Below are positions 26,119 through 33,161 of a DNA stretch of 64,000 bases, piece after piece (the stretch's first letter is position 1; every line of letters begins with the position of its first letter). Both the position numbers and the translations under genes were made by a program. The stretch covers positions 52,980 to 116,979 of the forward strand of contig JBKECS010000011.1 in NCBI GenBank assembly GCA_047974805.1. Reading direction: 5' to 3'. The stretch is from JAJXUB01 sp047974805 (lineage in GTDB: Bacteria; Actinomycetota; Actinomycetes; Actinomycetales; Dermatophilaceae). The notes under the pieces were generated by a model. It was not told the origin of the DNA, did not search any database, and saw nothing but the letters and a program-made list of their open reading frames with translations.

Positions 26119-26945
26119 GCGAAGAGATGTCTCCGGTCGCGAGCGACCGGATCCTGCCGGGGGAACGGATATTCGCCCGGTATGCCTACGGGCCCACCTC
26201 TCGGGGCTACTGCGGCCCGCCGGAGGCGGACGCAGGCGAGCGGTTGCTTCAGGTGGCCCTGGGAGAGAGCCCGCAGGTCGACGTACGCTCCCTGGCCAAG
26301 CGCTTCTCCGGCGCCTGGCCCTACCAGGAGCTGCTCGGTCGGGCCCTTGGCGCGGACCCGCTCGATCCGGTGGTGGTCCGCGGCTACTGGCTCGGCACCG
26401 GCGCGGCTGCCGGGGTCGACCGGGAGCGGTTCGGCATCGACCTGCTGGACCGGATCGCCCCTCAGGCAGGAAGTTACTGGGCCCACCTACAGGGCGACTT
26501 GCTTCCCGAGGCAGCCCCGACGCATCTGTTCCACGTCTTGGGCGTCTATCCGTGGACGCGCCTGCTGGCCACCGGGCGGCCGGAGCCATTGGAGGTGCTC
26601 CAGGCGTGTCGGATCAGCCCCGCCGAGGTGGTCGCGGTGCAGGGGGAGCGCCTCGTCGTCGCGACCGAGACCCTGACCTACACCTCGGGCCGTGGGCTTG
26701 ACCTCCAGCCGGTCACGCACGAAGTCGACTGGCTTGTCGACGGCAAGCCGTTCGCGGACGGGATGGCCCCCGGCGCCCACGTCGCCCTGCACTGGGGGTT
26801 CGCTTGCGATGTGCTCACCGCAGCGGACGCCGATGGCCTGCGCCTGGCTACCCGGGCACAGCTCGAGGTGACCAACCCGCGGCTGGTCAAAGCCAGCGCC
26901 CAGAACGCCGACCATTCGGTCGGGGCACCGAACTCAACGCCCTGA
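26115..26945 (+). CDS. Conserved hydrogenase-operon protein, DUF6390-like
   Basis: A 276-residue protein whose GTG overlaps the hypD stop (GTGA). It begins with a motif-like FARYAYGPTSRGYCGPPEAD and contains PYQELLGRALGADPLDPVVVRGYWLGTG and THLFHVLGVYPWTRLLATGRPEPLEVLQ in sequence. No signal peptide or membrane helix is seen. I associate it with DUF6390, from memory, a family near hydrogenase genes in actinobacteria. Function is unknown. It is the last gene before a strong terminator. Confidence 0.75.
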   Translation: MSEEMSPVASDRILPGERIFARYAYGPTSRGYCGPPEADAGERLLQVALGESPQVDVRSLAKRFSGAWPYQELLGRALGADPLDPVVVRGYWLGTGAAAGVDRERFGIDLLDRIAPQAGSYWAHLQGDLLPEAAPTHLFHVLGVYPWTRLLATGRPEPLEVLQACRISPAEVVAVQGERLVVATETLTYTSGRGLDLQPVTHEVDWLVDGKPFADGMAPGAHVALHWGFACDVLTAADADGLRLATRAQLEVTNPRLVKASAQNADHSVGAPNSTP

Positions 26946-26955
26946 GATCGGTGCC

Positions 26956-26990
26956 GCGTGGGGGCCGCCGACGCCGGGCGGCCCCCACGC
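26956..26990. terminator. Terminator at the end of the hydrogenase operon
   Basis: A perfect 14-bp GC-rich stem (26956-26969 with 26977-26990) with a 7-base loop lies between the convergent DUF6390-like and aldolase-like genes. It can serve both directions. Confidence 0.85.
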
Positions 26991-27019
26991 CATACCAGCT
27001 GATCTGCCCCCGCCGACCA

Positions 27020-28075
27020 TCAGCTGGTCGCCAACCTACCCGGCATCGGGTTGGTTCGACATGGGGCCGACCCGCTCGAGCGTGTGGCCGATGTGCCCGA
27101 ACCGGCCATGGCGTTCGCGGCCCGGGCCGACCACGTGAGCAGGGCCCGTTGTCCATCGTGCACCCGCTCGGGCCGGCCGCCCCAGGCGCGCACTGCCGGG
27201 TTGGTTAACGCACGCCCGAAACAGAACGTCCTGGTCCACGGCACCGATTGGGGCCGGGCGAGCGTCGCCGCCAGGTGGGCACACGCCTGCTGGACCGGAT
27301 GGCCACTGGAGAGCAACGCGACCGAAGGAACACTGGCTGGGACGCAGGCGCGCAGGACGTCGATCGTGGCCGCGGCCACCTCCTCCGAGGTTGCCGGTGG
27401 CGCCGAGGGCCCCGGGGCGATGAAGGAGGTGGCGAGAATGAGGCTCTCCGGGTCGACCCGGTGCAGCGCCAACTGGGAGAAGACGGCGTTGAGCGTGCGT
27501 TCGCTGACCAGGGCAGTGCGGTGGATCGGGTGGGTGCCCTTGGTGAGCACCTCAGCCGACACAATGGGCACCAGCCCGGCCTCTTGGGCAAGCACGGCAA
27601 AGCGAGCGAGCCCATGGGCGTTGGCCGAGATCGCCAGGTCATGTGCATGGTCGACATCGATGACTGCCCTCCACCGGGCGAAGGCGGCGCCTGCGGCGGC
27701 ATACCGCGCCAGCCGCTCAGCCAAACCATCCAGCCCCTCGGTGACCAGGGCGCCTTCCCCGCGGGGAATGGCGCTGCGGCCGGTATCCACCGTGACCCCG
27801 ACCAGCAGGCCACGCTGGCGGCACGCTTGTGGAAACGGGGTACCGTCGGCCAAGAACTCACTGAAGGTGCTCGCGCCGAGGATGACCGCGGACAGGAATT
27901 TGGCCAGGCCCGGCGTCGTGATGAGCATGCGATGGACGTCTCGGCCGGACTCATCCCCGGGCGTGATGCCCTCGGCTCGCAACCACGCCAAGATGGCCCG
28001 CGGATGCCCGTCGGCCGCCAGCGCACCCCGGTCGCAACGGAGGAGTTGGGAGGCGGTTTCGGCCAACGTCGGCAT
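27020..28075 (-). CDS. Class I fructose-bisphosphate aldolase homologue lacking catalytic lysines
   Basis: A 351-residue protein alignable with class I aldolases over its whole length (LAADG, TEGLDGLAERLARYAAAGAAF, GLVPIVSAEVL, PWTRTFCFGRALTNPAVRAWGG). Compared with rabbit aldolase A, the Schiff-base Lys229 is A215, Lys107 is T95, Lys146 is R134 and Glu187 is S173. Asp33 (D22) and Arg303 (R288) are kept. It is therefore probably not an aldolase. The ORF is intact. ATG at 28075 is the start; the longer reading frame runs into the LysR-type gene. It may share a transcript with that gene. Confidence 0.85.
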   Translation of the reverse strand: MPTLAETASQLLRCDRGALAADGHPRAILAWLRAEGITPGDESGRDVHRMLITTPGLAKFLSAVILGASTFSEFLADGTPFPQACRQRGLLVGVTVDTGRSAIPRGEGALVTEGLDGLAERLARYAAAGAAFARWRAVIDVDHAHDLAISANAHGLARFAVLAQEAGLVPIVSAEVLTKGTHPIHRTALVSERTLNAVFSQLALHRVDPESLILATSFIAPGPSAPPATSEEVAAATIDVLRACVPASVPSVALLSSGHPVQQACAHLAATLARPQSVPWTRTFCFGRALTNPAVRAWGGRPERVHDGQRALLTWSARAANAMAGSGTSATRSSGSAPCRTNPMPGRLATS

Positions 28076-28139
28076 AGCAGGCCCTTCTGCTGCGGATCGA
28101 GCACTTCTCACGGTCAACCATGGTCGATCCCGGCGGTGG

Positions 28140-29096
28140 TTACCTCCCCCGTGCGGGCGATCTGGGGGGTGGGATGGGTGTGAAAGCCGGGCCCTCCATC
28201 GCTTGTTCGGTACACAGCAGGTCGACGAAAGCCAGAGCCGAGGGCGTTGGGGAGGCATTGGTGGACACGATCCACGGCCGGACCAGAGGGGTGCCCGGCA
28301 CGTCGAGGACGACCAGCTCGCCGCTGGCCAGGTCATCGGCGACGGCATCCTCGTGGGCGAGCGTCACCCCCAGGCCGGCCCGGGCCGAGGCGACGACGGC
28401 GCCGTGGCTGCCCAACTCAAGCAGTTCGGGGGTTAGCTCGAGGTCCGCCAAGAGTTTGACCGTGGCCGTCCGGATGCCAGATCCCTCGGCCCGTAGCAGC
28501 CAGGTGGCGTTCGTCCAGGTGGCGGCTGCGCTCGGGCTGGCGATGACGACCAGGCGGTTGGCTCGGCGCGCCCGCGGCACTAGGGCTAAGCCTCGTGGCG
28601 GCCGCCCGGCGATGACGACGTCGCACTCGTGGTGTGTCAAGGCGGCGAACAACGGATCGCGGGGGAGCACAGTGACGCTGACCTCCACCCCGGGATGGCG
28701 TCGCCGGAAGGCCCCGAGGCCGGCGGGCAGAACGTATTCGGCGGCCGCGGACACCGCCCCCACGCGCAAGCGGGGCGAGGTCTGCGCCACTGCGGCCGAT
28801 GCCGCCTCGTCGGCCAAGCCGAGCAGGGTCCGGGCGTAGTCGGCATACGTGCTCCCGGCATCGGTCAGCACAACCCGGCGGCCTTCCCGTCGCAGCAGGG
28901 CCACGCCGAGTTGTCGTTCGATAGCCGAGATCGCGGCCGAGACCGCCGACTCGGTGACATGGAGAACCTGGGCGGCAGCACGCACCGACCCGCGGTCGGC
29001 CACCTCGGCGAAGGTGACCAAGCGCGACCAGGTGACATGACCGCGCGGCGACGATGTCGACGCCGGGGGGTCGGGGGGCTCACCAGGGGAACTCAC
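28140..29096 (-). CDS. LysR-family regulator, CbbR-like
   Basis: A 318-residue LTTR. The winged helix-turn-helix (about 25-85) has DRGSVRAAAQVLHVTESAVSA. The effector domain includes VSAAAEYVLPAGLGAFRRRHP and SHGAVVASARAGLGVTLAHEDAV, in the manner of actinobacterial CbbR proteins that control Calvin-cycle genes. It is divergent from the cbbX-like gene and upstream of the aldolase-like gene, so it probably regulates both. The GTG start is at 29096. Confidence 0.88.
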   Translation of the reverse strand: MSSPGEPPDPPASTSSPRGHVTWSRLVTFAEVADRGSVRAAAQVLHVTESAVSAAISAIERQLGVALLRREGRRVVLTDAGSTYADYARTLLGLADEAASAAVAQTSPRLRVGAVSAAAEYVLPAGLGAFRRRHPGVEVSVTVLPRDPLFAALTHHECDVVIAGRPPRGLALVPRARRANRLVVIASPSAAATWTNATWLLRAEGSGIRTATVKLLADLELTPELLELGSHGAVVASARAGLGVTLAHEDAVADDLASGELVVLDVPGTPLVRPWIVSTNASPTPSALAFVDLLCTEQAMEGPAFTPIPPPRSPARGR

Positions 29097-29129
29097 GGTG
29101 ATGACTTCCTCCGTTGGGGTTGCTCACAA

Positions 29130-29145
29130 TTAAGCAAAAGCTTAA
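29130..29145. promoter_or_regulatory. Palindromic LTTR-type operator candidate
   Basis: TTAAGC-AAAA-GCTTAA is a perfect palindrome in the 162-bp AT-rich gap between the divergent lysR-type and cbbX-like genes. It contains the T-N11-A spacing typical of LysR-family sites. It lies 34 bp from the regulator start and 113 bp from the cbbX-like start, which suits autoregulation plus activation. Confidence 0.6.
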
Positions 29146-29258
29146 GGGATAGAAGCAGAAATTCACTATTTAATTCAGTAGGTTCGCGGCATACTCGACG
29201 GGTCGAGCCACACTTATCGCCAATCACAGGGAACGCCAGCCCGAGCTGGGAGTCAGCG

Positions 29259-30164
29259 ATGCTACGAACCGTCACCAAACCGGACCGAGGGGGCCCGAGG
29301 GTGCACGAATGGGATCCCGCGCGTCACGGCGCGTCGGCCGGCCGCGGGGCCGAGGGCACCGGTCAGGAAGTGGCTGCGACCCTGGAACGACTGGATGCAG
29401 AACTGGTCGGACAATCTCACGCCAAGCGCCGGCTCCGCGAGATCGCCGCCTCCCTCCGTCTGGACCAGCCGCGCCACCAGTTCGGCATGTCGGCCGCTCG
29501 GCCGCGGCCGCACATGGCTTTCGCCGGCCCACCCGGAACCGGCAAATCGACGGTCGCGCGGAGGGCGACCGAGATCCTGCACCACCTGGGTTACGTCACC
29601 ACCCCCCGAATGCACGCGATCACCGTTGAGAGCCTCGTCGGCGACATCGCCGAGGATGGGTTCGCTCGCATGGCGGGGGCCATGGCCGCGGCGGCGGGTG
29701 GGGTGCTGTACATCGATCAGGTCCGGTCAACAGACCGCCCGGACAGCGACAGGCAGGCGGCCATCGATCTGTTGACCCGCGCCGTCACCACCGAGGGCTC
29801 GCCGCTGGTGGTCATCGTCGCCGGAAGCCATGAGCAGGTGGCCAGGCTGTTGGCAGCCGATGAGGGCCTGTCCTCGACGGTAGCCCATCGCATCACCTTC
29901 GAGGACTACACCGTCGAGCAGTTGCACGCCATCGCTCGGGGGATGCTGACCGCGCAGCGCTTCGGATTCGATGAGGGGGCGGACCGGGCGTTCGCCGAGT
30001 TCCTCACGCAGCAGGTGACCCAACCGCGCTTCGCCAATGCCCGCACCGTCCGCGACGCCGTGGGACGGGCCCGCCTGCGCCAGGCGCGACGCCTGGTCCA
30101 GCAGGACCGGTCGCTGACCACCTCGGACCTGGTGACGATCACCGAATCCGACGTGCGCGGCTGA
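29259..30164 (+). CDS. CbbX-like AAA+ protein with degenerate active site
   Basis: A 301-residue homologue of the red-type Rubisco activase CbbX (LDAELVGQSHAKRRLREIAA; FANARTVRDAVGRARLRQARRL). Walker A GPPGTGKST (90-98) is intact. The Walker B Glu is Gln (YIDQ, Q154), the pore loop YIG is replaced (LVGDIA, 126-131), and the Arg-finger segment GFRSRI is GLSSTV (203-208). ATP may bind but hydrolysis and substrate threading are doubtful. No Rubisco gene is in the window. ATG at 29259 is chosen; GTG at 29301 is possible. Confidence 0.85.
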   Translation: MLRTVTKPDRGGPRVHEWDPARHGASAGRGAEGTGQEVAATLERLDAELVGQSHAKRRLREIAASLRLDQPRHQFGMSAARPRPHMAFAGPPGTGKSTVARRATEILHHLGYVTTPRMHAITVESLVGDIAEDGFARMAGAMAAAAGGVLYIDQVRSTDRPDSDRQAAIDLLTRAVTTEGSPLVVIVAGSHEQVARLLAADEGLSSTVAHRITFEDYTVEQLHAIARGMLTAQRFGFDEGADRAFAEFLTQQVTQPRFANARTVRDAVGRARLRQARRLVQQDRSLTTSDLVTITESDVRG

Positions 30165-30226
30165 GGCCGCTCGAGGGCGAATCCGTCGACTGAGCAGGGG
30201 GCAGGGCCGCGTCGCGCGGGGCTTGG

Positions 30227-31060
30227 TCAGGTGTCGGCCAGGGCGGGATCGAAGCGGCTGCGCAACTCTACCGAGGCGGCCGCGGCCGAGATGATCATTC
30301 GGGCATCAGCGCGAGCCGTCACCGGCAACTCGACCGCGCCGCTGTCGGGGCCGTCCCGGTGTGCCATGAGGAAATCGAAGAGCAGCCAATCGACGGCGCC
30401 GGAGGCCTGGATCGGTTCGATCAGGGCATTCCCGCACGCCTCGACGATCTCCTTCAGGGCGGCACGGTGCTCATCCCGGGCGGCGTCGGTGAGCACCCCG
30501 GAGGAGTCTTTGAGCAGCATGGACAACGTGGCCGGGAGCCGTTGCCCGTCGGTGGTCTCCACCACCCAGCGCGCGCCCCTCCAGCGGGTGTCCTCGTCCG
30601 CCCACACCAGCCGGGCATGGCCGCCGACCACGCCGGTCGGTGGCTCGGCCAGCTGCTCATCCAACGGGGCGGGCGCCATCATGCCTCGGGATGCCCGACC
30701 ACGGACGCTCATGATGACGGCGGTGCCGATGATCTGTCCTGCTCGGGTGTCCGGACGTATGCCGCTGCTGACGCCGGCACTCGCGTAGTCCCGGCATGCC
30801 CGATCCACTGCGGACACCGCGGCGCCGAGTGCCAGATCCTCCTCGGGGTCGGGACGACGCCCTCCGCCGAGGATCTCCCCGAAGGTGCCCGCCATGGTCA
30901 CCAGTGCGGAGTCCAGCGCCTCCAGGTGGGTCGGTAGCCACCGTTTGGCCTCCGTCGGGTCAGCGGCCACCAGGTCGGTCAGCGTAGTTGGCGTGCCATC
31001 CTGGTTCAGCCAGGAGAACCCGACGGCATCGGCGCTTTGGTCAATGGTGGGTCCAGACAT
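30227..31060 (-). CDS. Hypothetical protein upstream of amtB
   Basis: A 277-residue soluble protein with no signal peptide, membrane helix or recognised motif. Segments such as WLPTHLEALDSALVTMAGTFG and PIQASGAVDWLLFDFLMAHRD suggest mostly helix. It is convergent with the cbbX-like gene (62-bp gap) and divergent from amtB (186-bp gap). I do not recognise a family. Codon use and GC look like the neighbours. Confidence 0.65.
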   Translation of the reverse strand: MSGPTIDQSADAVGFSWLNQDGTPTTLTDLVAADPTEAKRWLPTHLEALDSALVTMAGTFGEILGGGRRPDPEEDLALGAAVSAVDRACRDYASAGVSSGIRPDTRAGQIIGTAVIMSVRGRASRGMMAPAPLDEQLAEPPTGVVGGHARLVWADEDTRWRGARWVVETTDGQRLPATLSMLLKDSSGVLTDAARDEHRAALKEIVEACGNALIEPIQASGAVDWLLFDFLMAHRDGPDSGAVELPVTARADARMIISAAAASVELRSRFDPALADT

Positions 31061-31155
31061 GACCGGAGACTACCGGAGGGCACCCACTCGGTTCGCCGGG
31101 CAACACCCTGCCCTGGTCCACACTCAGGTGATCGAGGACGGCTCGAGCTGTGCAG

Positions 31156-31224
31156 GTAACCAGATGCTTACGCGGACCCCTAATCGGCAACATGGGCGTA
31201 ACACAAGGGCAGATGCCACGAAAC
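31156..31224 (+). promoter_or_regulatory. GlnR-like AC-box array upstream of amtB
   Basis: GTAAC at 31156 and CTTAC at 31167, then GCAAC at 31187, GTAAC at 31198 and GAAAC at 31220, lie on an 11-bp register. This resembles the GTnAC-N6-GAAAC pattern bound by GlnR in actinobacteria at amtB promoters. The second and third units of the array are imperfect. Confidence 0.45.
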
Positions 31225-31246
31225 ACCCGCCAGCCAAAGTGTCACC

Positions 31247-32656
31247 ATGACCACAGCACCCATTCTGGCGGCCGAGGCGCCACCGATCGATTACGCCGCC
31301 ACGGCGTTCATGATCGTGTGTGCCTCGCTCGTCCTCCTCATGACCACACCCGCACTGGCGCTGTTCTACGGCGGACTGAACCGGGCGAAGTCCGTCCTGA
31401 ACATGATGATGATGTCCTTTGGAGCGTTCGCGCTCGTGGGCATCCTTTATGTCCTCTACGGCTACTCGATGTCCTTCGGGCCCAGCGATCTCGGTGGGAT
31501 CATCGCCAGTCCCTTCGACTATTGGGCTTTGCACGGCGCGAACGAGATCATCAACCCGTTCGGCTACGAGGGCTACGGCGGCATTCCCGGCATTATCTTC
31601 GCCGGGTTCCAATTCACCTTCGCCGCCATCACGGTCGCGCTCATCTCCGGCGCGCTGTCCGACCGGGTGAAGTTCTCCACCTGGATGGTGTTCTCGGCGT
31701 TCTGGGTGACCCTGTCCTACTTCCCGATCGCGCACATGGTCTGGGGTGGCGGGGTCCTCGGGGGAGGGGAGAACTCCCTCTCGGCGCTGCTCTTCGGCTC
31801 GAGCGACGGTGCGGCCAACGTCGCACCGATCGACTTCGCCGGCGGCACCGTGGTGCACATCAACGCCGGTATGGCCGCCCTCGTCCTGGCGCTTGTCATC
31901 GGCAAGCGGGTTGGGTTCGGCAAGATCGCCATGCGTCCGCACAACGTGCCCCTGGTCATGCTCGGCGCGGGGCTGCTGTGGTTCGGCTGGTTCGGCTTCA
32001 ACGCAGGCTCCGAGCTGGCTCCGGATGAGACAGCCGCCCTCGTATGGCTCAACACCGTCGTCGCCACCTGCGCCGCCATCCTCGGCTGGCTGCTCGTGGA
32101 GAAGCTGCGGGACGGACACGCCACGTCCGTCGGCGCCGCGTCAGGCATCGTCGCCGGCCTGGTTGCCATCACCCCCGCCTGTGGCGCGCTGAGCCCCTTC
32201 GGCTCCATCGTGCTCGGCATCATCGCAGGCGCGCTGTCGGCATACGCCGTGGGGTTGAAGTTCACATTCGGCTTCGACGACTCCCTCGACGTCGTCGGCG
32301 TGCACCTGGTCGCCGGCCTGTGGGGCACCGTCGGCGTCGGTCTGCTGGCCACCGAAACCGGCCTGCTCTACGGCGGCGGCATCAAACAGCTCATCGTTCA
32401 GGTCGTCATGGCCTTCTGTACCCTCATCTGGACCGGTGTGATCAGTGTGGTGCTTGCCCTCGTGCTCAAGGCGACCATGGGCTGGCGGATCCCGGAAGAC
32501 GCCGAGATCTCCGGTATCGACCAATCCGAACATGCCGAGTCGGCCTACGACCTCATCGAGCGTGGCGGCCGGCTGGGTGCCCTGGCCGGCGGCCTCCCCG
32601 AGGCTCGCTCCGAGCAGAGCGACTCGACCACGATCTCGACGGGAGTCACCAAATGA
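31247..32656 (+). CDS. amtB: Ammonium transporter AmtB
   Basis: Integral membrane channel for ammonium with about 11 transmembrane helices over 469 residues. Hallmarks include ALFYGGLNRAKSVLNMMMMS, the pore histidines in VHINAG and GVHLVAGLWG, and LLWFGWFGFNAGSE. The cytoplasmic tail of about 60 residues is where PII protein binds. It overlaps glnB by 4 bp (ATGA), and glnD follows, giving the conserved actinobacterial amtB-glnB-glnD order. Confidence 0.97.
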   Translation: MTTAPILAAEAPPIDYAATAFMIVCASLVLLMTTPALALFYGGLNRAKSVLNMMMMSFGAFALVGILYVLYGYSMSFGPSDLGGIIASPFDYWALHGANEIINPFGYEGYGGIPGIIFAGFQFTFAAITVALISGALSDRVKFSTWMVFSAFWVTLSYFPIAHMVWGGGVLGGGENSLSALLFGSSDGAANVAPIDFAGGTVVHINAGMAALVLALVIGKRVGFGKIAMRPHNVPLVMLGAGLLWFGWFGFNAGSELAPDETAALVWLNTVVATCAAILGWLLVEKLRDGHATSVGAASGIVAGLVAITPACGALSPFGSIVLGIIAGALSAYAVGLKFTFGFDDSLDVVGVHLVAGLWGTVGVGLLATETGLLYGGGIKQLIVQVVMAFCTLIWTGVISVVLALVLKATMGWRIPEDAEISGIDQSEHAESAYDLIERGGRLGALAGGLPEARSEQSDSTTISTGVTK

Positions 32657-32991
32657 AGCTCATCACCGCCATCATCAAGCCTCACCAACTGGAGGAGGTC
32701 AAGGAGGCCCTGGAAGCCTTCGGGATCACCGGTATGACGATCAGCGAGGCTTCCGGGTACGGGCGGCAACGGGGACACAGTGAGGTCTATCGAGGTGCGG
32801 AATACACCGTGGACTTCGTCCCCAAGGTCCGAGTCGAGGTCCTCGTAGACAACACCGACGCAGCCTCTGTCGTCGATGTCATCGTCAAAGCCGCGCAAAC
32901 CGGGCGGATCGGCGACGGCAAGGTGTGGGTCACCCCCGTGGAGGACATCGCCCGGGTCCGGACCGGCGAGCGCGGCGTGGACGCCATCTAG
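32653..32991 (+). CDS. glnB: Nitrogen regulatory protein PII (GlnB/GlnK)
   Basis: Trimeric signalling protein that reports 2-oxoglutarate and ATP/ADP and gates AmtB. The 112-residue product has the T-loop EVYRGAEYTVDF with Tyr46 and Tyr51, the modification site, and the B-loop TGRIGDGKVWV. The modifying enzyme is likely the GlnD encoded next; in actinobacteria that modification is adenylylation. Confidence 0.97.
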   Translation: MKLITAIIKPHQLEEVKEALEAFGITGMTISEASGYGRQRGHSEVYRGAEYTVDFVPKVRVEVLVDNTDAASVVDVIVKAAQTGRIGDGKVWVTPVEDIARVRTGERGVDAI

Positions 32992-33021
32992 GCCGACCGT
33001 CTCACCACCGGGTCACCCCGC

Positions 33022-33056
33022 GGTGGCCGGCCGGGGCCACGCCTCGGCCGGCCACC
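33022..33056 (+). terminator. Hairpin between glnB and glnD
   Basis: GGTGGCCGGCCG (33022-33033) pairs perfectly with CGGCCGGCCACC (33045-33056), and the inner bases extend the stem to 15 bp including one G-T pair. It may terminate or attenuate amtB-glnB messages before glnD, whose start is 106 bp downstream. Confidence 0.65.
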
Positions 33057-33161
33057 CTCGCGAGTGTTCGCCGCGCCGGTCTAACCCGGCTTCGCCGCGA
33101 GCATCAAGCGGCGGGAGCCGCGTGCCGGGCCTGGGGCCCGGGCAGCAACGAAAGGAACGTC

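Noticed and set aside
27051..28436. Long plus-strand ORF opposite the aldolase-like gene
   Set aside because: The minus frame aligns with class I aldolases throughout; the plus frame has no recognisable domain.
28629..29258. Upstream extension of the cbbX-like frame
   Set aside because: It is antisense to the LysR-type gene and crosses the divergent promoter; CbbX similarity starts only after 29259.
27020..30164. Functional Calvin-cycle operon
   Set aside because: No Rubisco or phosphoribulokinase gene is present and both enzyme homologues lack key residues.
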